Below, in pieces: positions 16,776 through 25,383 of a stretch of DNA of 64,000 bases. A program made the position numbers and the translations under genes. The notes under the pieces are model-generated. The model made no database searches, was not told where the DNA came from, and was given only the letters and a program-made list of their open reading frames with translations. This stretch comes from Halomonas sp. (GTDB lineage Bacteria; Pseudomonadota; Gammaproteobacteria; Pseudomonadales; Halomonadaceae). The DNA lies in NCBI RefSeq assembly GCF_011050415.1, contig NZ_DRFS01000034.1:1-64000 (forward strand). The letters are read 5' to 3'. Positions within the stretch are counted from its first letter, which is position 1; the number at the start of each line of letters is the position of its first letter.

Positions 16776-17642
16776 TCAAAGCCTAAATCCTTCAATAATA
16801 TGCTCGGCCAAACCGTCGACAATAGGCGAGGTGGAGTGGGGCGACCTTATCAGCACAATGGAAGATTCTGGCAGTGGGGGGAAACCATCGGCTTCATCTA
16901 AAATGCGTACATCAGGGGTGACCAGACTGTGCATCCAGGCCGAAACCGCCAATCCCGCGCCGACAACGGCTTGTAAGGTGGCTAGGCTTGGGCTGCTGTA
17001 GGCAACACGATAAGCCTGACCCGCTCGATCAAGGGCATTACAGGCGTGGCGCCGACAGAAGCAGGGCGCTTCAAACATGGCCAGTGGCACTGGTGTCTGT
17101 AAGTGAATGCTGTGGCTCTCGGCGGCTACCCAAACAGTGGGTTCGCGCCTCAATATTGTGCCAACCTCATCGCCTATCTCTCGCGTCATAATACTAAGAT
17201 CAAGACTCTCCTGCGGCCGCTGCGAGAGTACCGAAGATGGCGCGCAGTGAACATCCACATCTACCAGCGGCCACGCCTGGGAAAACGACTTTAAGATGCC
17301 TGGCAGAAAACGCATCACATAATCATCGGGTACACCTAGCCGCACCCGGCCCACCATGTCGGGCTGGCGTAACAGGGTTAGCGCTTCACCCTGCAGCGAT
17401 AAAATCTTACGCGCATAGCCAAGTAGCGTCCTGCCTTCAGTGGTCAGTAGGAGTTGGCGGTTCTGGCGTACAAACAGCGGCCGCTGAATCACATCCTCCT
17501 CAAGGCGTTTCATCTGCATGCTCACCGCCGACTGGGTGCGGTTCACCGTTTGTGCGGCACGGGTGAAGCCCCCTTGGTCAATAATGGCGACAAAGGTGCG
17601 TAATAACTCGTGATCAATCGTGGGTAGCAGGGCCATGGACAT
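16776..17642 (-). CDS. LysR-family transcriptional regulator
   Basis: A 288-aa regulator. The winged helix-turn-helix is at about residues 8-66 (LLRTFVAIIDQGGFTRAA, then QSAVSMQMKRLE) and a periplasmic-binding-like effector domain follows. The ATG at 17642 has AGG four bases upstream; another in-frame ATG lies two codons on. It converges with the catabolic cluster across array B and is divergent from the DUF1127 gene. No target is evident; a link to the neighbouring catabolic cluster is possible but unproven. Confidence 0.85.
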   Translation of the reverse strand: MSMALLPTIDHELLRTFVAIIDQGGFTRAAQTVNRTQSAVSMQMKRLEEDVIQRPLFVRQNRQLLLTTEGRTLLGYARKILSLQGEALTLLRQPDMVGRVRLGVPDDYVMRFLPGILKSFSQAWPLVDVDVHCAPSSVLSQRPQESLDLSIMTREIGDEVGTILRREPTVWVAAESHSIHLQTPVPLAMFEAPCFCRRHACNALDRAGQAYRVAYSSPSLATLQAVVGAGLAVSAWMHSLVTPDVRILDEADGFPPLPESSIVLIRSPHSTSPIVDGLAEHIIEGFRL

Positions 17643-17771
17643 CAATCCTATTGATGTGGCGCATAAGGAGTATTCGTTGGATTGATTCTAGGCGCTGCTC
17701 AATACTTCTTTCAACACTTAATCGCCGAACTTAGTGGGTAAGGCGATCAAACTGAAAGAGGAGGGGTTGAA

Positions 17772-18017
17772 ATGGAGCGCTCACTAATATGCTGCCAAGC
17801 CATAGATCATCAAATTGATGAATCTCAACAGGTATCGCCACGTTCCAGCAACGTAACCTGGCGGGAAAGATTTTATCGCTGGCGCCAACTGCGTCGTGAG
17901 CGGCATGCCTTGCGCCATTTAAACGACGATATTCTTAAAGATATTGGCATCAGCCGTGAAGCGGTTCAGCGCGAAGCACGCCGGCCGTTTTGGGATGACC
18001 ACGGGTGGCGTCGCTAA
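17772..18017 (+). CDS. DUF1127 small protein
   Basis: An 81-aa protein whose C-terminal half carries the DUF1127 pattern: WRERFYRWRQLRRERHAL, then LNDDILKDIGISREAVQREA. It has a good AGGAGG site. Small Arg-rich DUF1127 proteins in other bacteria have been linked to RNA metabolism and phosphate or stress responses. The residues before the domain (1-30) show no feature. It is divergent from the LysR gene and lies 80 bp ahead of tex. Confidence 0.8.
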   Translation: MERSLICCQAIDHQIDESQQVSPRSSNVTWRERFYRWRQLRRERHALRHLNDDILKDIGISREAVQREARRPFWDDHGWRR

Positions 18018-18097
18018 TGCCGCAAGTCATGCCAGCCGTGGCGGGTTTGTGATACCTTGTGGACACTTAAAAATGCTGCATGAGTTAGTTGCAATTT

Positions 18098-20452
18098 ATG
18101 GATGTCAATCAGCGTATTATTTCCCGCCTAGCCAATGAGCTCGGCGTACGTCCCGAGCAAGTCTCAGCCACGGTGGAACTACTGGATGGCGGTGCCACTG
18201 TGCCGTTTATTGCCCGTTACCGTAAAGAAGTCACCGGCGCGCTGGACGATATTCAGCTGCGCCAACTAGATGAACGCCTGCGCTATTTACGCGAGCTGGA
18301 AGAGCGCCGCGCAGCGGTACTCGCGGCCATTGATGAGCAGGGCAAGCTGGATGGCCCGCTGAAAGCCAGCATTGATGCCGCCGAGACCAAGCAGCGCCTG
18401 GAAGATCTGTACCTACCGTTTAAGAAAAAGCGTCGCACCAAAGCGCAGATCGCTCGTGAAGCAGGGCTCGAACCACTGGCAGATTCACTGCTTGCCAACC
18501 CAAGCCTCGACCCCGAAAGCGAAGCGGGCAAGTATCTGCGTCCGGCAGAGGGCGATATACCTGCCATCGAAGATGCTAAAGCCGCGCTGGATGGTGCCAA
18601 GCAGATTCTGATGGAGCGCTTTGCGGAAGACCCCGAGTTGATTGGCCAGCTGCGTGAACGGCTGTGGCAAGAGGGTGAGCTAAGCGCCCGCGTGTTAGAG
18701 GGCAAGCAGCAGGAGGGCGCGAAGTTCTCTGACTACTTCGAGCACGATGAGAAGCTCGCCAAAGCGCCATCGCACCGCGCACTAGCGATGTTCCGGGCGC
18801 GTAATGAAGGCGTATTGAGCCTTTCGATTCGCCTGCCTGGCGAAGACGAAGCCCTCATCCATCCCGCCCAGCTAGCAATTGCCAAACAGTTTGGTATCAA
18901 TGACCAAGGCCGACCAGCGGATAAGTGGTTAAGTGAAGTCGTGCGCTGGACCTGGCGGGTGAAGCTCTACACCGCGTTAGAGACTGAGCTGTTAGGTCGG
19001 CTGCGTGAACAGGCTGAACTCACCGCTATTGAAGTGTTTGCGGCTAATCTAAAAGATCTGTTGTTGGCTGCACCGGCGGGGCAGAAGGTCACCCTGGCCA
19101 TCGACCCCGGCCAGCGCACAGGCTGTAAGGTCGCGGTGATCGATACCACCGGGCAATTTGTTGACCACACCACTATTTACCCCCATGCGCCCCAGAATCG
19201 CTGGGATGAGTCCCTGGCCGTACTCGCCAAGTTAGTCAAACAGCACGGCGTTGAGCTGATTGCTGTAGGCAACGGCACCGCCAGCCGCGAAACTGACAAG
19301 CTGGCAGGCGAGCTACTCAAAGCGCTAGCCCCCGCTCACCGCTTAAGCAAAGTGATGGTGTCGGAGGCAGGCGCTTCGGTCTACTCCGCCTCTGAGTACG
19401 CATCAAAAGAAATGCCGGATCTGGACGTCACCGTCCGCGGTGCCGTCTCCATCGGCCGCCGCCTGCAAGACCCGCTGGCCGAGCTGGTTAAAATCGAGCC
19501 TAAATCCATCGGCGTGGGCCAGTACCAGCACGATGTTTCCCAGGTTCAACTCTCCCGTAGTCTGGAAGTGGTGATTGAGGACTGTGTAAACGCCGTGGGC
19601 GTTGACCTCAACACCGCTTCCAGCGCGCTACTCTCTCGGGTGGCTGGGCTGAGCACCGCGATTGCCGAAAATATCGTTGCCCAGCGCAATGTCAAAGGCG
19701 CCTTCAAAAGCCGTAAAGAGCTATTAGAAGTGAGCCGCTTAGGCGCCAAAACCTTTGAGCAGTGTGCCGGTTTTCTACGTATTCATAACGCCGAAAATCC
19801 CTTGGATGCCAGCGCCGTTCACCCGGAAGCCTACTCGTTAGTAGAGCGTATCGCTAAGCAGAGCGGTCGTGAAGTACGCGGCCTGATTGGCGATAGCGCC
19901 GCGCTGAAAGCCTTAAAGCCCGCCGACTTTGCCGATGAGCGCTTTGGTGTGCCTACGGTCAGCGACATTCTTAAAGAGCTGGATAAGCCCGGACGTGACC
20001 CTCGCCCCGAGTTTAAAGCCGCCGAGTTCCGCGAAGGGGTCGAAACGCTCAAAGACCTCAAGCTCGGCATGGTGCTCGAAGGTACTGTCACCAACGTGAC
20101 ACACTTTGGTGCTTTTGTGGATATCGGCGTTCATCAGGATGGCTTGGTGCATATCTCGGCGCTATCGGATCGCTTTATTGATGATCCGCGCAGCGTAGTT
20201 AAAGCGGGAGATATCGTCACTGTTAAAGTAATGAGTGTGGATATTCCCCGCAAACGGGTCGGGCTTTCCATGCGCTTGGATGACCAACCGGAAGCCGAAA
20301 ACGCTGGCAACTCGAACGGCTCACCGACTGATAGGCACAACGCGAATCGCCAGCCGTCTCGGGGCCAGCGTAACAGTGCAAAACCTGCCGACGTGCCAGC
20401 CCCTATGGGAGCGCTGGGTGCTGCCTTGTTAAAAGCGCGTGGCGGCAAATAG
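18098..20452 (+). CDS. tex: Transcription accessory protein Tex
   Basis: A 784-aa RNA-binding protein (E. coli YhgF is 773 aa). Domain order is an N-terminal helical Tex domain, a YqgF/RuvC-like domain (TLAIDPGQRTGCKVAVID near residue 330), helix-hairpin-helix motifs (GVDLNTASSALLSRVAGL near 505) and a C-terminal S1 domain (LGMVLEGTVTNVTHFGAF near 655). A low-complexity tail rich in Asn, Arg and Pro follows. Tex influences transcription and stress tolerance in several pathogens. I start at the ATG 18098, in front of DVNQRI; an upstream TTG at 18089 is less likely. Confidence 0.93.
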   Translation: MDVNQRIISRLANELGVRPEQVSATVELLDGGATVPFIARYRKEVTGALDDIQLRQLDERLRYLRELEERRAAVLAAIDEQGKLDGPLKASIDAAETKQRLEDLYLPFKKKRRTKAQIAREAGLEPLADSLLANPSLDPESEAGKYLRPAEGDIPAIEDAKAALDGAKQILMERFAEDPELIGQLRERLWQEGELSARVLEGKQQEGAKFSDYFEHDEKLAKAPSHRALAMFRARNEGVLSLSIRLPGEDEALIHPAQLAIAKQFGINDQGRPADKWLSEVVRWTWRVKLYTALETELLGRLREQAELTAIEVFAANLKDLLLAAPAGQKVTLAIDPGQRTGCKVAVIDTTGQFVDHTTIYPHAPQNRWDESLAVLAKLVKQHGVELIAVGNGTASRETDKLAGELLKALAPAHRLSKVMVSEAGASVYSASEYASKEMPDLDVTVRGAVSIGRRLQDPLAELVKIEPKSIGVGQYQHDVSQVQLSRSLEVVIEDCVNAVGVDLNTASSALLSRVAGLSTAIAENIVAQRNVKGAFKSRKELLEVSRLGAKTFEQCAGFLRIHNAENPLDASAVHPEAYSLVERIAKQSGREVRGLIGDSAALKALKPADFADERFGVPTVSDILKELDKPGRDPRPEFKAAEFREGVETLKDLKLGMVLEGTVTNVTHFGAFVDIGVHQDGLVHISALSDRFIDDPRSVVKAGDIVTVKVMSVDIPRKRVGLSMRLDDQPEAENAGNSNGSPTDRHNANRQPSRGQRNSAKPADVPAPMGALGAALLKARGGK

Positions 20453-20539
20453 TCACGCGCCTTGAAAAATGCATGGTTGCCGCCATATCCTGTTGTCTAT
20501 TTTGATACAGCGATGATGGCGATGCCACCTGACTACACC

Positions 20540-20562
20540 AAGGCCCGCTTATGGCGGGCCTT
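20540..20562 (+). terminator. Weak hairpin between tex and gshA
   Basis: AAGGCCCGC (20540-20548) pairs with GCGGGCCTT (20554-20562) over a short loop. There is no real T run, so it is probably a partial terminator or an mRNA-stabilising hairpin. It lies about six bases before the gshA ribosome-binding site. Confidence 0.45.
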
Positions 20563-20582
20563 ACTGACAAGGAGTGTTCACC

Positions 20583-22226
20583 TTGCCTGAACCACTCACT
20601 GTGCCATCTGCGCTGACCGCGCAAGTCGAGCGCCTGATTCCCAGTGCGCGCCTTGGTCGGTTGGGCCGCCTGCGTCGTGGGCTTGAAAAAGAGGGGCTGC
20701 GGGTCGATGCCAATGGCCACATTGCACAAACGCCGCATCCGCATGCGCTGGGCTCCAAGTTAACTCACCCGCACATCACCACTGATTACTCAGAGTCACT
20801 CTTAGAGTACATCACGCCGGTTTACTCTCAGCCGGGTGAAGCACTGTGCTTTCTATCTGACCTGCACACGTTTACCTATCATCACCTGGAAAACGAGTGG
20901 ATCTGGCCCGGCAGCATGCCTTCACGGCTGTCTGGTAACGACAGCGTACCGATTGCCGATTACGGCAGCTCGAATGTCGGCACCATGAAGCATGTTTACC
21001 GCAAAGGGTTGGACATGCGCTATGGGCGGATAATGCAGGCGATTGCGGGCGTTCACTATAACGTATCGCTGCCAGATGATATGTGGCACGCCCTGCGGGA
21101 GATGGAAAAAGCCACCAATATTCCGTTCAACGATTACCGCTCCACCCGCTATTTCGGCATGATTCGTCACTTCCGCCGCCATAGCTGGCTACTGCTCTAT
21201 CTGTTTGGTGCCTCACCGGCGATTGATAAGAGCTTTTTGCCTGAGGGTAAAAAAGTCCCTGAAAAGCTGCAGTCGCTTAGCGACGATACCTACTTTGCGC
21301 CCTATGCAACGACCCTGCGGATGTCGGATCTGGGCTACCAAAACAAGGTGCAGTCGCAGCTTAAAATCTGTTTTAACTCGCTCTCTAACTACGTTAACAC
21401 CCTGCGTCACGCTATCTCTTCACCGTGGCCTGACTATGAAAAAATGGGCGTAAACGAGGGCGGTGAGTGGCGTCAGTTGAACGCCAATATTCTGCAGATT
21501 GAAAACGAGTACTACAGCGATATTCGCCCCAAGCGTGTCGCCAAGCACAACGAAACGCCGAGCCAAGCGCTTGAAGCTCGCGGTGTCGAGTACATCGAAG
21601 TGCGCTGTTTGGACTTAAATCCTTTTGATCCTCTCGGCGTCACTGAAGACCAAATGCGTTTTGTCGATACCTTCCTAATGTGGTGTTTGCTCAGCGATAG
21701 CCCTTGGATATCCGACGAAGAGTGCGACCGCTTGGATGATAACCGCCGCTGGGTGGTTGAGCGCGGCCGCGACCCTGAACTCAAACTCTATAACCACGGC
21801 GAAGCTACTTCGGTGCGGGAGTGGGGCGAGCAGATATTTGCCGAGATGGGCGAAGTTGCCCGCTTGCTGGATGCCGTCGAAGAGGAGGCACCCCATGCTG
21901 ACGCCCTGGCAAGTTTCGCACCACGCTTGGCAGACCCTTCGCTAACACCTTCCGCCCAGGTGCTTGAAAAGCTCAAAGCCAACGGCGGGTCGCTAAGCGA
22001 TTTAATGCTGAGCCTGGCGAAAGAGCAGGCGGAACAGTTGAAAGCGGAGCCCATGCAACGCAGTCGCGAAGCGCTGCTTGCACAGTTGATTGAAACCTCG
22101 CATCAGCAGCAGCACGATATTGAAGCTGCTGATAAAGAGACGTTTGAAGAGTTCTTGCAGGTCTATTTTACTAAAGCACGTGAATCCCGCGCTCTATCGG
22201 CGCTTACGCCTGAGGTTCGTCAATGA
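20583..22226 (+). CDS. gshA: Glutamate-cysteine ligase
   Basis: A 547-aa enzyme (E. coli GshA is 518 aa) that makes gamma-glutamylcysteine, the first step of glutathione synthesis. Family segments include RRGLEKEGLRV near residue 27, DYSESLLEYITPV near 63 and NDYRSTRYFGMIRHFRR near 181. The start is TTG at 20583, eight bases after AAGGAG; an in-frame GTG at 20574 overlaps that site. The stop overlaps the dsbB start by four bases. Pairing with a thiol-oxidising gene suggests joint control of thiol balance. Confidence 0.93.
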   Translation: MPEPLTVPSALTAQVERLIPSARLGRLGRLRRGLEKEGLRVDANGHIAQTPHPHALGSKLTHPHITTDYSESLLEYITPVYSQPGEALCFLSDLHTFTYHHLENEWIWPGSMPSRLSGNDSVPIADYGSSNVGTMKHVYRKGLDMRYGRIMQAIAGVHYNVSLPDDMWHALREMEKATNIPFNDYRSTRYFGMIRHFRRHSWLLLYLFGASPAIDKSFLPEGKKVPEKLQSLSDDTYFAPYATTLRMSDLGYQNKVQSQLKICFNSLSNYVNTLRHAISSPWPDYEKMGVNEGGEWRQLNANILQIENEYYSDIRPKRVAKHNETPSQALEARGVEYIEVRCLDLNPFDPLGVTEDQMRFVDTFLMWCLLSDSPWISDEECDRLDDNRRWVVERGRDPELKLYNHGEATSVREWGEQIFAEMGEVARLLDAVEEEAPHADALASFAPRLADPSLTPSAQVLEKLKANGGSLSDLMLSLAKEQAEQLKAEPMQRSREALLAQLIETSHQQQHDIEAADKETFEEFLQVYFTKARESRALSALTPEVRQ

Positions 22227-22723
22227 TCCTGCACTCGTTCCGCTCGGTTGCTCTAACAGGGCTAGCCTTCTGCGTCTTTATGATGGCGGTAGCCCTCGGC
22301 CTTGAGCATATAGGCGGCCTTCACCCTTGCCCACTATGTATTTTCCAGCGCGTAGCCGTGATCGCGGCGGGCATTGTGTTCGCCATTGCCGCGATTCACA
22401 GCCCCGCCGGGCGTGTCGGTAAAGTCATTTATGGGTTACTGGCGTTAGTCGCCGTAGGCACCGGGGCATTTATTGCTGGGCGGCATGTATGGCTGCAAAC
22501 GTTGCCAGCCGATGAAGTCCCTTCCTGCGGCCCTGGGCTTGATTATATGATGGATATCCTGCCCATGCAGGATGTGGTAGCCATGGTATTAACCGGCTCT
22601 GGCGAGTGCGCCGAGATCGATTTCGTGCTGCTTGGCCTCTCGTTACCCGCCTGGACGCTGATCGGTTTTGCTATCCTGGCAATCGCTCCACTGCGTATGT
22701 TGTTTTTTAAAAGCCGACGCTAG
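22223..22723 (+). CDS. dsbB: Disulfide bond formation protein DsbB
   Basis: A 166-aa inner-membrane protein with four hydrophobic segments that reoxidises periplasmic DsbA and passes electrons to quinone. The first periplasmic loop has the CPLC pair (about residues 35-38, HPCPLCIFQR) and the second loop has a further pair, Cys in PSCGP and in GECAE. Length agrees with E. coli DsbB (176 aa). Translation is likely coupled to gshA by a 4-bp overlap. No dsbA is nearby. Confidence 0.92.
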   Translation: MILHSFRSVALTGLAFCVFMMAVALGLEHIGGLHPCPLCIFQRVAVIAAGIVFAIAAIHSPAGRVGKVIYGLLALVAVGTGAFIAGRHVWLQTLPADEVPSCGPGLDYMMDILPMQDVVAMVLTGSGECAEIDFVLLGLSLPAWTLIGFAILAIAPLRMLFFKSRR

Positions 22724-22750
22724 CTGCGCGTCAGCGGTAAGGGGGCTTAC

Positions 22751-23623
22751 ATGCTTTATCAACACTTTACGACTCAAGAAGAGATTGATCGCGCCTACGA
22801 CCCGATGATTGGTCAAGATCCGGCGGTGTTGGTAAAGGGGTGGCGTGAGCGTAGCGAAGCATCACGTGAACGCCACAGCGCAAGTCTTAAACTAAGCCTT
22901 GATCTGCCTTACGGCCCTTCGCTTGCTGAACGCATGGATGTTTTTCATGCCGATGCACCTCATGCCCCAGTGCATGTGTTTTTCCACGGCGGCTACTGGC
23001 GCGCATTAAGCCACCGTGAATTTAGCTTTATCGTTGATGACTTGGTCAAAGCAGGCATCACGGTCGCAGTGGTCAACTACGCCCTCTGCCCCCAGGTACG
23101 CTTTAGTGAGCTGGTACGTCAGGCGCAGGCTGCCGTGGCCTACGTTTACAGAAATGCCGCTGAGCTAGGCGTTGATCCTGAACAGCTCAGTATTTCGGGG
23201 CACTCGGCGGGCGGGCATCTGTGCGGCATGCTGATGTCCACGGATTGGGAAGGCAGCTTTGGCCTACCCAACCAACTGATTCGTGGCGCGCTGTGCGTTA
23301 GTGGTTTATACGATTTGCGGCCCTTTCCTTGGTCGTGGCTGCAGCCCAAGCTTCAACTGAGTGGTCGTGATGTGCAGGAGTTCAGCCCGCTATGGCTGCC
23401 GTGCCAAGTGACTGCTCCGATGAAGCTGGTAGCAGGGGCCTTAGAGTCTGACGAGTTTGCGCGGCAAATGAGTAGCTATAGCGAGCATTTAAGCGAGCAG
23501 GGGCAGAACGTCACTCAGCAGCTACTCCCTGAGGTGGATCACTTCTCGATCCTTGAGCACTATCTTAACGATGGCTGTTTTGTTGAGTGGGTCAAAGGGT
23601 TTCACGCTAGCGTTGAGATTTGA
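22751..23623 (+). CDS. Alpha/beta hydrolase, kynurenine-formamidase-like
   Basis: A 290-aa alpha/beta hydrolase. The oxyanion motif HGGYWRAL is at about residue 78 and the nucleophile elbow GHSAGG is near residue 152; a late DH supplies the His (about 262). The overall pattern (YDP near residue 15, HGGYWR, GHSAGGHL) is that of esterase/formamidase proteins related to arylformamidase. If it is a kynurenine formamidase, it would yield kynurenine, the precursor of anthranilate, whose proposed degradation cluster begins just downstream on the opposite strand. Carboxylesterase activity is the alternative. Confidence 0.65.
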   Translation: MLYQHFTTQEEIDRAYDPMIGQDPAVLVKGWRERSEASRERHSASLKLSLDLPYGPSLAERMDVFHADAPHAPVHVFFHGGYWRALSHREFSFIVDDLVKAGITVAVVNYALCPQVRFSELVRQAQAAVAYVYRNAAELGVDPEQLSISGHSAGGHLCGMLMSTDWEGSFGLPNQLIRGALCVSGLYDLRPFPWSWLQPKLQLSGRDVQEFSPLWLPCQVTAPMKLVAGALESDEFARQMSSYSEHLSEQGQNVTQQLLPEVDHFSILEHYLNDGCFVEWVKGFHASVEI

Positions 23624-23669
23624 TTAAAACCTAGCAAAGGTACTCATCACAGGATCGAAATAGCCTGAA

Positions 23670-23783
23670 GCGGGGGTCTTTCGCCATGGCCGGAAAGTGT
23701 TCCTGACAATTCCGGCATTTCCGCCATCCATGGCGGTCAGATGGCGAAAGTAGCGCCCAAGGATGGGTTCACAGCGCCCCCGC
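23670..23783 (+). repeat. 114-nt structured element, copy 1
   Basis: A multi-stem palindromic element with an inverted second copy at 31103-31216. Stems: P1 GCGGGGG (23670-23676) with CCCCCGC (23777-23783); P2 CTTTCGCCAT (23678-23687) with ATGGCGAAAG (23741-23750); P3 GCCGGAA (23689-23695) with TTCCGGC (23710-23716); P4 CCGCCAT (23721-23727) with ATGGCGG (23730-23736). It fills the gap between two convergent genes. Compared with copy 2, P1 and P2 carry paired base changes that keep pairing intact, so the fold is under selection in DNA or RNA. Confidence 0.8.
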
Positions 23784-23844
23784 GGAAGGTTGTTTCGATC
23801 CGGCGCACCTCTTTGTACTCTGCCAGAGGCACTTTTGATTGTTG

Positions 23845-24258
23845 TTAATCAGCAGGAATCACCGCCGTCGCTTCGATTTCCACCTTAGCCTGATCTTCCA
23901 CAAGCCCCGCCACCTGCACCATGGTCATCGCCGGGAAATGCTTGCCAAGTACTTCGCGATAAGCGCCGCCCACCTCCTTAAGCCGTGCCAAATACTCCCG
24001 CTTATCCGTGACATACCAGGTTAAACGAACGATATGTTCAGGGCCTGCATTGGCCTCTTTTAAGATCGCCACGATATTTTGCAGCGCCTGATTCACCTGA
24101 ACAACAAAGTCATCGCTTTCAAATACCTGATCGGCATTCCAGCCAATCTGACCGCCGACAAAAACCGTCTGGCCGGAAGCGAGCACACCGTTGGCGTAGC
24201 CGATGGCCGGTTTCCAATGAGAAGGGTGAAGAAGCTGATGAACGTTGGCGTCACTCAT
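23845..24258 (-). CDS. RidA/YjgF-family protein lacking the imine-deaminase arginine
   Basis: A 137-aa protein of the Rid (YjgF/YER057c/UK114) superfamily. The strand FVGGQIGWN and the C-terminal VEIEATAV with the conserved Glu are present. The Arg that defines active RidA imine deaminases (R105 in E. coli, in FPARSC) is Met here (FPAMTMVQV). It therefore belongs to a Rid group whose activity is not established. It is the last gene of the ligase/ABC-transporter operon of the proposed 2-aminobenzoate pathway, where a protein handling enamine or amine intermediates would make sense. Confidence 0.8.
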   Translation of the reverse strand: MSDANVHQLLHPSHWKPAIGYANGVLASGQTVFVGGQIGWNADQVFESDDFVVQVNQALQNIVAILKEANAGPEHIVRLTWYVTDKREYLARLKEVGGAYREVLGKHFPAMTMVQVAGLVEDQAKVEIEATAVIPAD

Positions 24259-24269
24259 TTTGGCTATCC

Positions 24270-24677
24270 TTATAGGTTATCAACGGTAATATGCTGGCGT
24301 ATTGCCTCTGTCCATGGCATCGGCTTACCGCTACTTAAATCCACAAATACCAGGGTTGAATCACTGGTTAGGCGCTTTTGCTCCCCGCAATAAGCGACGA
24401 TTTGGAGGGTCAAGCTGCTACGACCCACAGACTGAACCGTTAACTCAAAGGTCAGCCGTTCGCCTAACCGGCTAGGTGCATGAAACTGCGTGTCGATAGC
24501 GGCAGTAGGCACACCCGTACCGGTTTCCACATGCAGTTGATTAAAATCGTGGTGCAAGACCTCCTCAAACCAGTCCTCCACCACTGAATTAATCATCTCG
24601 AAATAGCGCGGGTAAAAAACGATCCCCGCCGGATCACAGTGCTGAAAGCGAACTTTCCGCTGAGTGGTAAATGGCAT
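24270..24677 (-). CDS. 4-hydroxybenzoyl-CoA-type thioesterase (hotdog)
   Basis: A 135-aa hotdog thioesterase. The segment RFQHCDPAGIVFYPRYF (about residues 10-26) carries the catalytic Asp in the arrangement seen in 4-hydroxybenzoyl-CoA thioesterase and YbgC relatives. It may hydrolyse an aryl- or alicyclic-CoA of the neighbouring pathway, or rescue trapped CoA. It is 11 bp upstream of the RidA-family gene and 25 bp downstream of livF on the same strand, consistent with one transcript. Confidence 0.82.
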   Translation of the reverse strand: MPFTTQRKVRFQHCDPAGIVFYPRYFEMINSVVEDWFEEVLHHDFNQLHVETGTGVPTAAIDTQFHAPSRLGERLTFELTVQSVGRSSLTLQIVAYCGEQKRLTSDSTLVFVDLSSGKPMPWTEAIRQHITVDNL

Positions 24678-24702
24678 TGTTTGCTACCTATTTTATTATT
24701 CG

Positions 24703-25383
24703 CTAGACGCCCAAATAACGGTCACGAACGCTGCTATCCAGCCCAGCAGGTTTGCCGTCCCACACCGTGCAGCCTTTCTCTAGAATGGTGCAGCGATCCG
24801 CAATCGGCAGAATTTCACTCAATGACTTATCCACCAGCAGCGTGGATTGGCCCTGCTCCTTAAAAAGCCGAATTGCTCGCCAAATCTCCTGGCGAATCAC
24901 CGGCGCTAACCCTTCGGTGGCCTCATCGAGCACCAGCAGGCGCGGGTTGGTCATCAGTGCCCGGCCAATGGCCAGCATCTGTTGTTCACCGCCAGAGAGG
25001 GTTTTGGCCATTTGCGCCCGGCGCTCTTCCAAACGCGGGAACAGCGTTTCTACCTTCTCCAGTGTCCACTCACCCGGGCGGGCGGTGACCAGTAGGTTTT
25101 CACGCACCGATAAATTGGGGAAACAGCGCCGACCTTCAGGCACCAGACCCAATCCCGCTTTGGCGATACGGTAAGCGGGAAGGCGGCGCAGGTTGTGGGA
25201 CTCAAATTCAATGGTGCCGCCGCTGGCCGGGGTAAGGCCAAATATCGAGCGAATGGTGGTGGTCTTACCCATCCCATTGCGGCCCATCAACGCCACCATT
25301 TCCCCGGCGTTTACTTCAAGATTGACCCCAAACAGTGCCTGGGAGGGGCCATAAAAGGTTTCAATATCGGCAACCTTAAGCAT
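24703..25383 (-). CDS. livF: Branched-chain-type ABC transporter ATP-binding protein LivF
   Basis: A 226-aa ABC ATPase. The Walker A motif GRNGMGKTT is at about residues 33-41, the signature LSGGEQQ near 133 and Walker B LLVLDEATEGL near 153. I start at ATG 25383 (MLKVADIETFYG), which overlaps the livG stop by eight bases; an upstream frame extension lies inside livG and has no LivF similarity. It pairs with LivG to drive the LivH/LivM permease. Given the aromatic genes around it, the likely substrate is an aromatic acid rather than leucine. Confidence 0.9.
   Translation of the reverse strand: MLKVADIETFYGPSQALFGVNLEVNAGEMVALMGRNGMGKTTTIRSIFGLTPASGGTIEFESHNLRRLPAYRIAKAGLGLVPEGRRCFPNLSVRENLLVTARPGEWTLEKVETLFPRLEERRAQMAKTLSGGEQQMLAIGRALMTNPRLLVLDEATEGLAPVIRQEIWRAIRLFKEQGQSTLLVDKSLSEILPIADRCTILEKGCTVWDGKPAGLDSSVRDRYLGV

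Noticed and set aside
23670..23783. Integron attC site
   Set aside because: No RYYYAAC/GTTRRRY core pair at the ends, and no integrase or gene cassette.
24752..25174. Overlapping antisense frames inside livF/livG and other transporter genes
   Set aside because: They mirror conserved, motif-bearing genes on the other strand and show no ribosome site or recognisable domain.
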